This document shows, one piece after another, positions 49,903-61,014 of a DNA stretch of 64,000 nucleotides. How positions within the stretch are numbered: position 1 is the stretch's first letter; the number at the start of each line of letters is the position of its first letter. A model generated the notes under the pieces. That model saw only the letters and a list, made by a program, of their open reading frames with translations, searched no databases and had not been told where the DNA came from. Location: assembly GCA_934183165.1 (NCBI GenBank), contig CAKPRZ010000002.1, forward strand, positions 1-64,000, written 5' to 3'. The position numbers were made by a program, and so were the translations under genes. The stretch comes from an uncultured Bacilli bacterium. GTDB taxonomy: Bacteria > Bacillota_I > Bacilli_A > RF39 > UBA660.

Positions 49903-52179
49903 TTTTTTATTCAGTTTTTCATCAATTATAGTATCATATATCTTACTTTTTATTATTTTACTAATTCTTCTAGCCCCAAACTCTTGATATTTAGATTCTT
50001 TTATTATCTGTTCTATTACTCTTTCTTTTACTATAAAGTTGTCTTTAGTTAATGAAAAATATTTTTCTGTTTCCTTTATTTCATTCATTATTATTCTTTT
50101 AATATTTTTCTCATTTAAAAAATTAAACATCAATATTTTTCCAATTCTGTTAGTCATTTCTAATCCTAATATATTTTTTATATTATCTAATATACGATTA
50201 CTTTCATCTTTATTGAACCCTATACCATTTTGCTTAAAACCAATGTTTGAAGTCATAATTATTATATTATTATTCACTTTAACTATTTCATTCGTTGATG
50301 TTTTCATAACACCTTCATCCAATGCTTGTAAAAACAAATTAATTACCTTTGAATTAGCTTTTTCAATTTCATCAAGTAATATTATTGCATTAGGATTAAA
50401 TTTTATTTCATCTAAAATTGTAGTCTTCTCTGCATATCCAACATAGCCTGGTGGCGATCCTATTATTTTACTAATCGAATGTTCCTCATTATATTCACTC
50501 ATATCCAATCTAATAATAGGTTTATTATTATTTATAATTTTATTTAATTCCTTAGCAAGCATTGTTTTTCCTACTCCACTTGGTCCAACAAATAAATAAG
50601 ATTGTGGTTTCTTATCATTTTTATACCCTAATTTTATTCTCTTTATATCTTTTGATAAAATTGCTATTGCTTCTTCTTGACCAATGACTTTTGAATTTAA
50701 TGTTTTTTCTATCTTTTTTAAGCTTGCTATATCACTGGATATAACTTCATACACAGGTATATTAGTCTTTAATTTAATTATTTCACCAACCGCTTTTGCT
50801 GTTACTTCCTTTCGTTCTTTTACCTTTAACTTAGAATATTCAATTTTATTTATTTCACTTTCAATAAAATTTTCTTTATTTTTTATTTGTGCAGCTTCTA
50901 AAAAGTTTTGATTTACTATAGAAACATTTTTCTTTTTATTTAAATCCTTTAACTTTAATTTTAAATCATCAAGTTTATTATCATTTTTACTTCTTTCTAC
51001 TGATACTTTTGAACAGACTTCATCTAATATATCAATAGATTTATCAGGTTGTTTTCTATTATAAATATATTTATCAGTTAACGTTACTATTAAATTTAAA
51101 ATCTCATCTTTTACTATTACATTATGAAAAGATTCATAAATTGGTTTTAATTTTTTTAATATTTCTAAGACCTCATCAGTTTGTGGCTCTTCAATCATAA
51201 CGGTTTGAAATCTGCGATCAAGAGCATGATCGTTTTCAAGAAATTTTTTATATTCTTCAGTTGTTGTTGCACCAATCAATTTTAATTTACCTCTTGCTAA
51301 AAATGGCTTTAATATATTAGAGGCATCAATAGCACCTTCCGCTCCACCTGCACCTACTAAGGTATGAATCTCATCAATGAACAAAATTATATCTGTTGAT
51401 GATGAAGCTTCTTTTAAAAGTTTATTTATCCTTTCTTCAAATTCGCCTCGATATTTTGTACCTGCTATCAAACTTGACATAGATAAGGAAATAATTTTTT
51501 TGTTTTTTATCTTATCTGGTACTAATCCATCATTAATTCTCTTACTTAGTTCTTCTACTATTGCCGTTTTTCCTACACCAGCATCACCTATTAATAATGG
51601 ATTGTTTTTGATTCTTCTACATAATATTTCGATGATTCTATTTATTTCCTGTTCTCTTCCTATTACAGGATCTAATTCATTTTTCTTGGCTAATTCATTC
51701 ATATTATAGCCATAATCTTCTATAAGTAGTTTCTTTTTTGTATTATTGTTGTATCCTTTTTTTGATAAAAATTCTTTGGATAGTTTTTCTATATTAATGT
51801 TCATTCCTAGCATTATTCTAATGGCAACCCCTTCATTTTCATCAAATAATGCTGCTAAAATATGTTCCAATTTAATTTCATCTAAATTTTGTTCCCTACT
51901 TATTATGATAGCTTCTTCAATTATTCTTTTCAATAATGGTGTATATAAAAACCATTCATTTGACTCTTTTCCAACACCTATAATTTTAATTATTTCATCT
52001 TTAAATTTATTATATGTTATTCCATATTTATTAAAGATTTTAGTAGCTTTGTAATTACTATTTTTTAACATAGATAAAATCAAATGTTCTGTACCTATAT
52101 AAGGATGTTTTAGTATTTGCATTTCTTCTTTGGATTTTGTTAATACTTTACGCGATTCTTCATCAAAATTAGAAAACAT
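49876..52179 (-). CDS. clpC: ClpC-type AAA+ protease ATPase
   Basis: ClpC unfolds proteins and feeds them to ClpP. The 767-aa protein has the N-domain with two Clp_N repeats (FDEESRKVL...[12 protein letters not shown]), AAA module 1 ([29 protein letters not shown]), a short M-domain with a UVR-like helix typical of ClpC, and AAA module 2 ([33 protein letters not shown]). It is slightly shorter than Bacillus ClpC. No ctsR, mcsA or mcsB lies next to it, and I find no CtsR or CIRCE box upstream. Confidence 0.93.
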   Translation of the reverse strand: MFSNFDEESRKVLTKSKEEMQILKHPYIGTEHLILSMLKNSNYKATKIFNKYGITYNKFKDEIIKIIGVGKESNEWFLYTPLLKRIIEEAIIISREQNLDEIKLEHILAALFDENEGVAIRIMLGMNINIEKLSKEFLSKKGYNNNTKKKLLIEDYGYNMNELAKKNELDPVIGREQEINRIIEILCRRIKNNPLLIGDAGVGKTAIVEELSKRINDGLVPDKIKNKKIISLSMSSLIAGTKYRGEFEERINKLLKEASSSTDIILFIDEIHTLVGAGGAEGAIDASNILKPFLARGKLKLIGATTTEEYKKFLENDHALDRRFQTVMIEEPQTDEVLEILKKLKPIYESFHNVIVKDEILNLIVTLTDKYIYNRKQPDKSIDILDEVCSKVSVERSKNDNKLDDLKLKLKDLNKKKNVSIVNQNFLEAAQIKNKENFIESEINKIEYSKLKVKERKEVTAKAVGEIIKLKTNIPVYEVISSDIASLKKIEKTLNSKVIGQEEAIAILSKDIKRIKLGYKNDKKPQSYLFVGPSGVGKTMLAKELNKIINNNKPIIRLDMSEYNEEHSISKIIGSPPGYVGYAEKTTILDEIKFNPNAIILLDEIEKANSKVINLFLQALDEGVMKTSTNEIVKVNNNIIIMTSNIGFKQNGIGFNKDESNRILDNIKNILGLEMTNRIGKILMFNFLNEKNIKRIIMNEIKETEKYFSLTKDNFIVKERVIEQIIKESKYQEFGARRISKIIKSKIYDTIIDEKLNKKIKITIDSI

Positions 52180-52237
52180 AGAATCTCCTTTCTTTTTAAT
52201 TCTATGTACATAATGATAATTATTTCTAAAAATTAAA

Positions 52238-52271
52238 CAAAAAAAGAATTTATATAAATTATAAATTCTTC
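52238..52271 (-). terminator. Terminator after the permease gene
   Basis: On the minus strand the 10-bp stem AAGAATTTAT/ATAAATTCTT is followed by a run of T residues. Confidence 0.75.
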
Positions 52272-52281
52272 ATTTTTTAAA

Positions 52282-53724
52282 CTATATTAAAATTAAAACT
52301 GTGAATGTCAATAAGCATAAAGCTAAGATTTCTAAAATTAATTTCCAGTTTGATTTTAACCATTTACCATAAGGAATATCCAAGTATGATAATATTGAAA
52401 TTAAAATTACACTTGTTGGCGCTACCAAAGTTACAAATCCATATGTTGCTTGCCAAATTAAAGCAATTGTTGGATATAGTTTTGTATCGGTAATCAATTG
52501 TGTTGCATATGGTAAAACACTTGATGCAGCATAACCTAAATCAACATTGAATACACTTGCTATTATTGAAACTAATGACATTGTAAATACATTTAAACCA
52601 GTTCCTAATTTCAATAATGGTTTTGTAATAGTCAATGTTATTGGATTATAACTTACTATTACCAGTACAACATATATTAAAACTGTTAATACTGCTGGCT
52701 TTAATGCTTTCCTTGCTCCTACTACAATAGACTCAATATACTCATTAAATTTAACTTTATATATAATAGATAAAATAAATGAACCTATTAATAGTAGTAT
52801 ACCTATTTCTGTTAAAGTCCAATTCTCAAAAGCAGGAACTGTACCTAATATTTTACCAAAAATAGGAAATTTAAATATTTTAGCACTTAAAACTGCATTT
52901 GTTGCTTTACTAAACCAATTTACTTTAAGTACTGATGTCCATGACATTAATGATAGCATTGAAACTACAAATATTAAATCAACAATCAAAACAATTGGCC
53001 ATGTTTTACTACATTGATCATTATTTTTACTATTTTCTTTCTTTGCTTCTTTACCTTTTAAAAGTGCAGCATCAGATTTTGGATTTTTCTTAATATGTAA
53101 TAATGTATTAACAATTAATAATACTAAACCTATTACTAACAATACTATCTTAGCAATTATTTGGCTTGTTGCTTTAGTACTAAGAATTGCATTTACTACA
53201 CCCATTCCATTTTGAATTGTAGTGTTGTATCCATCACTGATGTATGTAGATGATATTGTTGTTCCAAGTAAACCTACTGATATAGATCCAACAGTAACTA
53301 ATGCTGCAGTTATCTTATCATATCCCATAGCTAAAACTAAGGAAACAATAAATGGTACTATTATTAATAGCCCCATTGAAGCTCCACATACTGAAGTGAA
53401 GATTGCTAATAAAGCCATTATTACTATCAAAATAATTGATTCTTTTCCAATCATTTTTTTAGAAATGTTATCAATTAATTTTTGATAAGCATTGATTTTA
53501 TGTAATACACCATAAAATCCACCTATTGCTAGAATATATAATGCTATATCACCAAAATACTTTAGTGATTCACTAGGATATTTAAATAAATCAAATAATC
53601 CAACTTGTGATCTTGCACCAGTAACTATATCATATTGATAATATGTAATTGGTAATAACCATGTTAATAGTACAGTCACTAAAATAGCAATCCCAACAAC
53701 TTTAAATAAATTATGTTTTTTCAT
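52282..53724 (-). CDS. YfcC/C4-dicarboxylate-like permease
   Basis: The 480-aa protein has about 11-12 hydrophobic helices with the two-fold architecture of the ion-transporter superfamily. GASMGLLIIVPFIVSLVLAMGYD and SVLPYATQLI...TYGFVTLVAPTSVILISILSYLDIPYGKWLK are typical of the YfcC/DcuC-like families, whose members move amino acids, short-chain acids or peptides. A cytoplasmic charged loop (about 220-240) splits the two halves. The substrate is not known. It is monocistronic and AAGAGGGTG precedes the ATG. Confidence 0.75.
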   Translation of the reverse strand: MKKHNLFKVVGIAILVTVLLTWLLPITYYQYDIVTGARSQVGLFDLFKYPSESLKYFGDIALYILAIGGFYGVLHKINAYQKLIDNISKKMIGKESIILIVIMALLAIFTSVCGASMGLLIIVPFIVSLVLAMGYDKITAALVTVGSISVGLLGTTISSTYISDGYNTTIQNGMGVVNAILSTKATSQIIAKIVLLVIGLVLLIVNTLLHIKKNPKSDAALLKGKEAKKENSKNNDQCSKTWPIVLIVDLIFVVSMLSLMSWTSVLKVNWFSKATNAVLSAKIFKFPIFGKILGTVPAFENWTLTEIGILLLIGSFILSIIYKVKFNEYIESIVVGARKALKPAVLTVLIYVVLVIVSYNPITLTITKPLLKLGTGLNVFTMSLVSIIASVFNVDLGYAASSVLPYATQLITDTKLYPTIALIWQATYGFVTLVAPTSVILISILSYLDIPYGKWLKSNWKLILEILALCLLTFTVLILI

Positions 53725-53804
53725 TTTTCACCCTCCTATTAATAATTATACAATAATTACCATTAAATACAAGTTTTTTAAATGAAATTTGCGTGAAAAA
53801 TCAA

Positions 53805-53836
53805 ATAAAAAAAGAAAACCTTAAAAAAGATTTTCT
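53805..53836 (-). terminator. Terminator of the lysS operon
   Basis: On the minus strand AGAAAATC/GGTTTTCT (one G-U) with a T-rich loop is followed by TTTTTTTATTTG. It overlaps the lysS stop. Confidence 0.75.
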
Positions 53837-55322
53837 AATTTTTATCTGTATCTTTATCAATTGGTTTCATCATTGGGAATAATACAACATCCCTGATTGA
53901 AGGAGCATCATATATTAGCATCATTAATCTATCAATTCCAAATCCTAATCCAGATATAGGAGGCATTCCCTGTTCCATAGATAATAAATAATCTTCATCC
54001 ATATCCATCGTTTCATCATCACCTTGATCTTTTGCTTTTAATTGATCTTCAAAAGCAGCGCGTTGTTCTAATGGATTTACTAATTCTGAATATGCATTAC
54101 ATAATTCTGTTCCACAAACTACAACTTGGAATACATCAACGCGTTTTGAATCATCATCATTTCTTCTAGCAAGTGGTTTTAATACAGATGGGTAATTATA
54201 AATAATAGTTGGTTGAATTATTCCTTCTCTGATTTTTTTCTTGTAAACAAAATCAATAATCTGACTTAATGATTTATAATCTTCTAAATCTCCATAGCTA
54301 AACAATCCTTTTTCTACTATTTTTTGCTTTAACTCACTAGGATCTTCGATTTCAAGAGCATTAAAGCCTAGAATTTTCTCTAATTCCACACAATAATCAA
54401 TTCTATCCCAATTTTCTTTTGAAAAATCAAGTTCATGTCCTTGATAATTAATAACTTGAGTTCCTAATAACTCGTCTAATAAGCTTCTTATAAAATTACT
54501 AAAGAATTTGATATTGTCTTCATATTTCCAATATGCTACATACCATTCTACTTGAGTAAATTCTTGTAAATGTTGAGAATCCATTCCTTCATTTCTAAAA
54601 CATTTAGCAAGTTCATATACTCTGTCAAACCCTCCGACTATGCACTCTTTTAAATATATTTCTGGTGCGATTCTTAAATTACAATCTAAATCAAGAGCAT
54701 TATGATGAGTAAAAAATGGTTTTGCTGATGCACCACTTACAGCGGTTTGAACTATTGGAGTTTCTACTTCTAAAAATCCGTTTTCTGCCAAATATCTATG
54801 TAAAAATGCATATAATTTACTTCTACCTAAGAAAATTTTTCTTGATTCTTCATTAGTTATTAAATCAACATATCTTTGACGATATTTTAATTCAGTATCT
54901 ACAAGTCCATGAAATTTTTCAGGAAGTGGTCTTAAGGCTTTACCTAAAAAAGTCAATTCCTTAACACGCAAAGTTTTTTCACCAGTTTGAGTAGTGAAAA
55001 TTTCTCCACTAGCTCCTACAAAATCTCCAGAATCGATTTGTTTCTTGAAAAAGTCATAATTTTCCTCACCAACCATATCGATTTTTATTTCTAATTGCAT
55101 ATCAGCTTCCAAATCTCTAATCCTAACAAAGCTCAACTTTCCCATTTTACGCATGAAAATTATACGCCCTGCAATTTTTATATTTTCTAAACCATCATCT
55201 AATTGTTTTGCTTCCTTTAATGTGTGAGTTCTTTCAAAATTTTCAGGATATGGGTTGCATACTTTTCTTATTTCTTCTAATTTGTTTCTTCTTACTAATT
55301 CTTGTTCTGATAGTTCTCTCAT
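53835..55322 (-). CDS. lysS: Lysyl-tRNA synthetase, class II
   Basis: LysRS charges tRNA-Lys. The 495-aa protein has the N-terminal OB-fold (ENIKIAGRIIFMRKMGKLSFVRIRDL) and class II motifs 1 to 3 (YRQRYVDLI, FRNEGMD, GLGFGIDRLMML). The motif 2 region reads NEGMDSQHLQEFTQVEWYVAYW, not the NEGxSxxHNPEFTMxExYxAY of most bacteria. That wording is closer to a branch I associate with candidate phyla and other divergent LysRS, so transfer is possible. It overlaps the next gene's stop (ATGA). Confidence 0.93.
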   Translation of the reverse strand: MRELSEQELVRRNKLEEIRKVCNPYPENFERTHTLKEAKQLDDGLENIKIAGRIIFMRKMGKLSFVRIRDLEADMQLEIKIDMVGEENYDFFKKQIDSGDFVGASGEIFTTQTGEKTLRVKELTFLGKALRPLPEKFHGLVDTELKYRQRYVDLITNEESRKIFLGRSKLYAFLHRYLAENGFLEVETPIVQTAVSGASAKPFFTHHNALDLDCNLRIAPEIYLKECIVGGFDRVYELAKCFRNEGMDSQHLQEFTQVEWYVAYWKYEDNIKFFSNFIRSLLDELLGTQVINYQGHELDFSKENWDRIDYCVELEKILGFNALEIEDPSELKQKIVEKGLFSYGDLEDYKSLSQIIDFVYKKKIREGIIQPTIIYNYPSVLKPLARRNDDDSKRVDVFQVVVCGTELCNAYSELVNPLEQRAAFEDQLKAKDQGDDETMDMDEDYLLSMEQGMPPISGLGFGIDRLMMLIYDAPSIRDVVLFPMMKPIDKDTDKN

Positions 55323-55918
55323 TTTATTTCCTCCTTATTAATAACTACTGTATTACCTACAAGATCATGTATTCCTCTTCCATCTTTACTTATTATCATC
55401 ATAACTATACTAATAACTATAATACTAGTTTGAAATGTATTTAAAACTGAAGTAACATTAATATAAATCGGCTTTTTTAGGAACATAATTAATATCAATC
55501 CTATCAAATTATCAGCTAATCCATATAAAATCAATGCTCTAAATAACAAGTTGTTGATAGTGGGTTTTCCTCCATCCAGTGTTTTAAGTTCTAACTTCAT
55601 CAGTTTTTTTCCAAACGTTTGATTGTTATTATACATTGGTAATACAACAAAGTAAAGTAAATATATTACTATAGTTATCAAACTAGTCATTATTGTTTCT
55701 TTACTCAAATCATAATTAATATCTTTCAACAATTTATTATATTCGGTTATAGATATTTCTTTTTCTGTTGTTTTATTAACTACATCATTTAATGTTTCAG
55801 TTAAATTTTGTGCTTTTTCACTTATCGGAATTAGTCCTGTTATTAATGACGACAAAACTAATACTATAAAAACATCAATTATGTATGCAAAACATCTTTT
55901 ACTAAATTGTGCTTTCAT
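55319..55918 (-). CDS. RDD family membrane protein
   Basis: The 199-aa protein has three to four hydrophobic helices. The N-terminal [12 protein letters not shown] gives the R...D of the RDD family, and [18 protein letters not shown] has the typical link before the last pair of helices. The final part is [14 protein letters not shown]. Function is unknown; some members affect ion transport. It overlaps dus upstream by 17 nt and lysS downstream by 4 nt. Confidence 0.85.
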   Translation of the reverse strand: MKAQFSKRCFAYIIDVFIVLVLSSLITGLIPISEKAQNLTETLNDVVNKTTEKEISITEYNKLLKDINYDLSKETIMTSLITIVIYLLYFVVLPMYNNNQTFGKKLMKLELKTLDGGKPTINNLLFRALILYGLADNLIGLILIMFLKKPIYINVTSVLNTFQTSIIVISIVMMIISKDGRGIHDLVGNTVVINKEEIK

Positions 55919-56900
55919 CTTTTAGCTCCTTAATATCTAATTCATAATTTTTTAATATATTTATTATATCATTAATTTTAGTACATTTATATATTAAATT
56001 TTTTATTTCATTTGAATTTTTCATTCCTTTTAGGTACCAAGCTATATGATTTCTAATTTCTAATACAACTAGTTTTTCTTCTTTTTGTTCAGACAAATAA
56101 TTTAAATGTTTTATTGCCATTTCTATTTTTTCTATATCCGTTGGCTTTTCCAAAACTATATTTTTATTCAAATATGCATCTATTTCTCTAATTAACCATG
56201 GATTACCTAAGACACCCCTTCCTATCATAATAGCATCGCAATTAGTCTGCTTAAGCATAGCATCAGCATCATATATAGATTTTATATCACCATTTCCAAT
56301 TACAGGAATATTAACAGCTTCTTTGACACTTTTTATAATATCCCAATCTGCACTTCCACTATATCCTTGTTTTCTAGTACGAGGATGAACACAAATTGCT
56401 TTTGCTCCTGCCTTTTCACATATTTTTGCAACTTCCACCGCATTTATATTATTATTATCCCATCCACTTCTAATTTTTACGGTTACAGGAACATTAACTG
56501 CAGTTACAACGGCAGAAACTATTTTTTCAATTTTTTCTGGATTTTTAAGTAGAGCCGCACCCGCTTGTGATTTTAGTGCTACTTTTGGTACAGGACATCC
56601 CATATTTATATCTATAATATCTGGATGCATAGTTTTCTCAATATACTTAGCAGCTTCAACAAAAGAATCTACATCACTTCCAAATATTTGTTGTGCTATT
56701 GGTCTTTCTGAATCCTCCATATATAACATATCTATAGTTTTTTTATTATTATAAAAAATTGCTTTATCACTGACCATTTCGGCATATATTAATCCACATC
56801 CCATTTCTTTTGCTATTTTTCTAAAACTTGAATTGCATATACCAGCCATTGGGGCTAAAACAATTTGGTTTTTTATTTTTACATTTCCTATTTTCCACAT
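55902..56900 (-). CDS. dus: tRNA-dihydrouridine synthase
   Basis: Dus reduces uridines in the tRNA D-loop with FMN and NADPH. The 332-aa protein has [19 protein letters not shown], the catalytic Cys in [30 protein letters not shown] and IGNGDI with [11 protein letters not shown]. It corresponds to the Bacillus Dus protein next to lysS. The ATG at 56900 is chosen for GGGTGATT upstream. It opens the dus-RDD-lysS operon. Confidence 0.95.
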   Translation of the reverse strand: MWKIGNVKIKNQIVLAPMAGICNSSFRKIAKEMGCGLIYAEMVSDKAIFYNNKKTIDMLYMEDSERPIAQQIFGSDVDSFVEAAKYIEKTMHPDIIDINMGCPVPKVALKSQAGAALLKNPEKIEKIVSAVVTAVNVPVTVKIRSGWDNNNINAVEVAKICEKAGAKAICVHPRTRKQGYSGSADWDIIKSVKEAVNIPVIGNGDIKSIYDADAMLKQTNCDAIMIGRGVLGNPWLIREIDAYLNKNIVLEKPTDIEKIEMAIKHLNYLSEQKEEKLVVLEIRNHIAWYLKGMKNSNEIKNLIYKCTKINDIINILKNYELDIKELKDESTI

Positions 56901-56971
56901 ATCAATCACCCAATAGTTCCATCAATTGATACATTATAACATGTAATTTTTAATATGTAAATTACAGGCAA

Positions 56972-56997
56972 TAAAAAAAAGACTTAATCTTCTTTTA
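56972..56997 (-). terminator. Terminator after ftsH
   Basis: On the minus strand AAAAGA/TCTTTT forms a short stem followed by TTTTTTATT. It overlaps the ftsH stop codon. Confidence 0.5.
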
Positions 56998-58942
56998 AAA
57001 CTTTGATTAATTCTTCTTTTGTCATTTTAGAATATCCTTTAATTCCTTTTTCTTTTGCTTTTTCTTTTAATTCAGCAACAGTAAAATCGTTTAAACTTTC
57101 TTCTTCAGGCATTTTTTTGTTTTTTACAAGATAATCTATTTGTTCTTTTGTTAAAGTCTCATGTTCAAGTAGTGCATTTGCTATCAAATCCAATAAATCT
57201 CTATTTTTTGAAATAATTTTTTCTGTTTTTTTATAACATTCATCAATTATTTTACGCATTTCAATATCTATTTCATGTGCAACTTCATTAGAAAAATTCC
57301 TTGTTTTATTGTAATCTCTTCCTAAGAACACGCCACCTTCTTGTTGTTCTAATTGAACTGGACCTAAATCACTCATACCATATTCTGTAACCATTGCCCT
57401 TGCTATTTTTGTGGCTTTTTCAAAATCATTATGAGCTCCTGTAGTCATTTCATTAAATACTATTTCTTCTGACACACGACCACCAAGTAATCCACTAATT
57501 GTTTCTAATAGTTCTTTCTTTGTTGATAAGAATGTCTCCTCTTTTGGTAACATCAAATTATATCCACCAGCAGAGCCTCTTGGAATTATAGTAATTTTTT
57601 GAACTTCATTGGCTCCATCTAATTTAATTCCAACCACAGCATGGCCTGCTTCATGGTAAGCAACAACTTTCTTCTCATGTTCAGTATATTTTTTAGACTT
57701 TTTAGCAGGTCCCATTATAACTCTATCGTGAGCTTCATCTATTTCAGTCATAGTAATAAACTCTTTGTTTCTTCTAACAGCTAAAAGTGCAGCCTCATTT
57801 AATAAGTTTTCCAAATCTGCTCCACTAAAACCAACAGTTCTTTTTGCAATATTATTAAGTTTTACATTTGGTGCAAAAACTTTATTTCTAGCATGAACTT
57901 CTAGTATTTCTTCACGACCTTTAACATCAGGTAAATTAACTGTAACTTGTCTATCAAATCTTCCGGGTCTCAACAAAGCAGGATCTAGTACATCTGCTCT
58001 ATTAGTTGCGGCAATTATAATTATTCCTTCGTTTGCACCAAATCCGTCCATTTCTGTTAGTAATTGGTTAAGAGTTTGTTCACGTTCATCATGTCCTCCA
58101 CCAAGTCCTGTACCTCTTTGGCGTCCAACAGCATCTATTTCATCTATAAAGATTAAACATGGAGCATTATGTTTAGCTTGTTTAAACATATCTCTTACAC
58201 GACTAGCACCAACACCAACAAATAATTCTACAAAATCAGAACCACTTATGTAGTAGAACGGTACATTTGCTTCACCTGCCACTGCTTTAGCAAGTAAAGT
58301 TTTACCTGTACCTGGTGGCCCAACAAGAAGGACACCTTTTGGTATTCTAGCTCCTAATTTTTGAAATTTTTTAGGATTTTTTAAGAAATCAATTAATTCT
58401 TGTACTTCTTCTTTTTCTTCTTTTAAACCAGCTACATCTTTAAATGTTGTTTTGTTATTTTCATTATTTAATTTAGCTCTACTTCTTCCAAAATCCATTG
58501 ATTTACCCGCACCATTCATTTGCTTTGAAAAAATAAAGAATATTCCTGCTAATAAAAGAACGAATGGTAAAACATTTATTACTATTAATAGAATTGAACT
58601 TGATTCTGGATCATTATTAGTAATAAGCTTAAATCCTAGTGATGAACTATCAGATGAAATTATCTTAGAAATTACACTATCAGTTAATGGAACTTTTAAG
58701 AAAAATGTTTCATTTTCTTTATATGTATTTAATTTACCAGATATTTCATATACACTAGCACGCTCTTTTGGTGTTATTGTTACTTCAGTAACAGTATTTT
58801 TATCTATCTCTTTTAAGAATTGATCATATGTAATATCATTTACTTTTTTATTTGATATAGCAACCATATAATATATTCCAATCATTATTATTATTAAAAA
58901 TACATATGGTAAAAATCCTTTTTTTGCATTCTTTTTATTCAT
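56984..58942 (-). CDS. ftsH: ATP-dependent zinc metalloprotease FtsH with a SAP-like C-terminal tail
   Basis: FtsH degrades membrane and regulatory proteins. The 652-aa protein has two membrane helices (about 10-28 and 120-138), the AAA module ([31 protein letters not shown], and the second region of homology) and the zinc site HEAGH near residue 425. The last 38 residues ([21 protein letters not shown]...[14 protein letters not shown]) have the helix-extension-helix pattern of SAP/Rho_N domains. This is unusual for FtsH and may bind nucleic acid or partners. It is translated 15 nt after tilS. Confidence 0.95.
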   Translation of the reverse strand: MNKKNAKKGFLPYVFLIIIMIGIYYMVAISNKKVNDITYDQFLKEIDKNTVTEVTITPKERASVYEISGKLNTYKENETFFLKVPLTDSVISKIISSDSSSLGFKLITNNDPESSSILLIVINVLPFVLLLAGIFFIFSKQMNGAGKSMDFGRSRAKLNNENNKTTFKDVAGLKEEKEEVQELIDFLKNPKKFQKLGARIPKGVLLVGPPGTGKTLLAKAVAGEANVPFYYISGSDFVELFVGVGASRVRDMFKQAKHNAPCLIFIDEIDAVGRQRGTGLGGGHDEREQTLNQLLTEMDGFGANEGIIIIAATNRADVLDPALLRPGRFDRQVTVNLPDVKGREEILEVHARNKVFAPNVKLNNIAKRTVGFSGADLENLLNEAALLAVRRNKEFITMTEIDEAHDRVIMGPAKKSKKYTEHEKKVVAYHEAGHAVVGIKLDGANEVQKITIIPRGSAGGYNLMLPKEETFLSTKKELLETISGLLGGRVSEEIVFNEMTTGAHNDFEKATKIARAMVTEYGMSDLGPVQLEQQEGGVFLGRDYNKTRNFSNEVAHEIDIEMRKIIDECYKKTEKIISKNRDLLDLIANALLEHETLTKEQIDYLVKNKKMPEEESLNDFTVAELKEKAKEKGIKGYSKMTKEELIKVLKED

Positions 58943-58957
58943 AATTCCTCCTAAAAT

Positions 58958-60283
58958 TTATTGATATTTCAATATTATATCATATTTTTCATTTTTTGAT
59001 TTAGTAAATTTAGACTTTTTAATTCCTGGTATCCAAATAATTTTATCTGTTGAATCAACTACTATTGGCCAATTATCTCTATCATTTAAAGATATTTTGC
59101 TATCAATAAAGATATCTTTAACCTTTCTAGAACCATTAATTTTCTTTAGTTGCATTTTATCTCCTATTTTTCTAGTTCTTACATATAATGGCAAAGTCAC
59201 CTCATTTGTACTAATCCTACATATACTATTATCATTCGATTCGGCTGCATCTACTATTTTTATATTGTGTCCATTTGGTAAATTCAAATAATCTGTAAAT
59301 TCAAAATTATAATCACATATATCATCTATTTTAGGCTTAATAACAATCGTATTATATGATTTAATTGCAACTATATCATTTGGTAAACTAATGTAACTAT
59401 TTTTCTTTCTCGAATTTATTAAATCTTGAATTAATAAAATATGAGAATTATTTATTAAAATCAAATCATCTTGATAATATTGTTCTAAAATTTTGCTTAT
59501 TATTTTGTATTGCAATAACTGTTCTAATTTTTTATATTCATCGATATATAATATATTATTTTTAAATACATTTTTAAAATACTTCGTAGACTCTTTGTCA
59601 ACAAAATCTTCATAGCTAAAAATCATATTACTGAACTGTATAAACTTTTCATGGACATTTTGATCTTCTTCTTTTAAAAAAGGTAGTACAACTTTTCTAT
59701 ATCTATTTCTTGTATATTTAGTTTTAAAATTAGACTTATCAATACGATATGGTATATTATTTTTTTCAGCATAATCTGCAATCTGACTTTTAGTATAAAA
59801 AATTAGTGGTCTAATTATCTTATAATTAACTTTATCAATTTCTTTCTTAAATCCACCATATCCTTTAAATGAAGTACCTCTAACTATCCTCATCAAAATT
59901 GTTTCCATTAAATCATCTGCATGATGTGCCGTCATTAAATAATTTGCTCCATATTTTTTGACAAGCATATCAAAAAAGTTATATCTAATAGTACGAGCTT
60001 CATTATGGAAATTATCATCACCATATTTTTCTATTGTCATATGTTCAAAAACAATATCATTATCTTCACAATACTTTTTTAAAAATTGTTCCTCTTCTTT
60101 GCTTTCTACCCTTACATTATGGTTAACATGTGCACAAATAATTTTTATTTTAATTTTTTTTCTTATTTTCAATAGGATATTAGTTAAAACCATCGAATCT
60201 GGTCCACTTGAATTTCCTACTACAATAACATCATTATCTTGAAGTTTAATGTCATTCATTAAATAATTGATTGACTTATTCAT
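58958..60283 (-). CDS. tilS: tRNA(Ile)-lysidine synthetase
   Basis: TilS converts C34 of tRNA-Ile(CAU) to lysidine so that it reads AUA. The 441-aa protein has the PP-loop domain with CAHVNHNVR, MTAHHADDLMETILMRIVRGT and the RIDKSN..TRNRYR motif, then the C-terminal substrate domain. The PP-loop reads SSGPDS rather than SGGxDS (the first Gly is Ser). I chose the ATG at 60283 after GTGGTGGT. The tilS-ftsH pair is the common Firmicutes order, here without hpt between them. Confidence 0.93.
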   Translation of the reverse strand: MNKSINYLMNDIKLQDNDVIVVGNSSGPDSMVLTNILLKIRKKIKIKIICAHVNHNVRVESKEEEQFLKKYCEDNDIVFEHMTIEKYGDDNFHNEARTIRYNFFDMLVKKYGANYLMTAHHADDLMETILMRIVRGTSFKGYGGFKKEIDKVNYKIIRPLIFYTKSQIADYAEKNNIPYRIDKSNFKTKYTRNRYRKVVLPFLKEEDQNVHEKFIQFSNMIFSYEDFVDKESTKYFKNVFKNNILYIDEYKKLEQLLQYKIISKILEQYYQDDLILINNSHILLIQDLINSRKKNSYISLPNDIVAIKSYNTIVIKPKIDDICDYNFEFTDYLNLPNGHNIKIVDAAESNDNSICRISTNEVTLPLYVRTRKIGDKMQLKKINGSRKVKDIFIDSKISLNDRDNWPIVVDSTDKIIWIPGIKKSKFTKSKNEKYDIILKYQ

Positions 60284-60350
60284 CATTACCACCACGCTAT
60301 TTATTCTATATTAAATATTAAAATATATCAAGCAAACTAGAAAAAAAGAA

Positions 60351-60662
60351 TTACTTTTCAGGAATTCTTATTATGTATTCATCTTTTTTTGAATAAAAAT
60401 ATTTTTCTCTTAAATATCTAGCAACATATTCAGGATCTTGCATTTTTTCAACATTTAAGGCTAAATCTTCTTCTTCTTTTTTCAACTTTTCAATCTTTTG
60501 TGTTAATTCTTTTTTTTCTTTATATTTACTATAAATCTTAGTCCATAACTTCGATATTGTCATTGTTATAAATATTGATAACACAATGCAGGTTGAACCA
60601 AAAACAAAGAAACGTAAAATGTTTTTTTTAGGTTTTTGTTTTTTTACTATTCTTTTTCCCAC
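60351..60662 (-). CDS. FtsB/DivIC-like division protein
   Basis: The 103-aa protein has a basic cytoplasmic N-terminus, one membrane helix (about residues 17-39), and an extracytoplasmic coiled coil (KEKKELTQKIEKLKKEEEDLALNVEKMQ). It ends with the typical PEYVARYLREKYFYSKKDEYII segment. That end is the hallmark of DivIC/FtsL septum initiator proteins. I chose the GTG at 60662 because GGGGTGAT lies just upstream. It is located upstream of tilS, as divIC often is in Bacilli. Confidence 0.9.
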   Translation of the reverse strand: MGKRIVKKQKPKKNILRFFVFGSTCIVLSIFITMTISKLWTKIYSKYKEKKELTQKIEKLKKEEEDLALNVEKMQDPEYVARYLREKYFYSKKDEYIIRIPEK

Positions 60663-60762
60663 GATATCACCCCTATTTATATATCTATACATAAAGTTTA
60701 AAGCTTATAGTATAATATTACAGACTAATTATACCTTAGAGTTGTGATTTTTGCAACCAAAC

Positions 60763-60787
60763 AAAAATCTAGTTATATAACTAGATT
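60763..60787 (-). terminator. Terminator after rpsR
   Basis: The perfect palindrome AATCTAGTTAT/ATAACTAGATT (11 bp) overlaps the rpsR stop and is followed by TTTTG on the minus strand. Confidence 0.7.
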
Positions 60788-61001
60788 AGTTTGTATATGG
60801 TAATAAAGCAATTGCTCTTGCTCTTTTAATTTGTTCTGCTACATATCTTTGGTGTTTAGCACAAGTGCCTGTAACACGACGTGGTAAAATTTTTCCTCTT
60901 TCATTTGTATATTTTTTTAATATATCTACATCTTTATAATCAAAAGTTTTACCAGCACACATGTAACAAACTTTTTTCTTTTTTCTATAAAATTCTGCCA
61001 T
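60786..61001 (-). CDS. rpsR: 30S ribosomal protein S18
   Basis: S18 pairs with S6 on the 30S platform. The 71-aa protein begins [18 protein letters not shown] and has [22 protein letters not shown] and the end [20 protein letters not shown]. Two Cys (CYMC) plus a later Cys make the zinc-type form. The ATG at 61001 follows AAGGAGGAT; an open frame further upstream is an overlap with ssb. Confidence 0.97.
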   Translation of the reverse strand: MAEFYRKKKKVCYMCAGKTFDYKDVDILKKYTNERGKILPRRVTGTCAKHQRYVAEQIKRARAIALLPYTN

Positions 61002-61014
61002 TTTATCCTCCTTC

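Noticed and set aside
50039..50446. 135-aa open frame antisense to clpC
   Set aside because: It mirrors clpC codons, has no ribosome site and encodes a low-complexity Ile/Leu/Ser protein.
52180..52240. CtsR or CIRCE operator in front of clpC
   Set aside because: No GGTCAAA tandem or TTAGCACTC inverted repeat is present in the AT-rich upstream sequence.
58452..58823. 123-aa open frame antisense to ftsH
   Set aside because: It is a shadow of a conserved gene and has no ribosome site.
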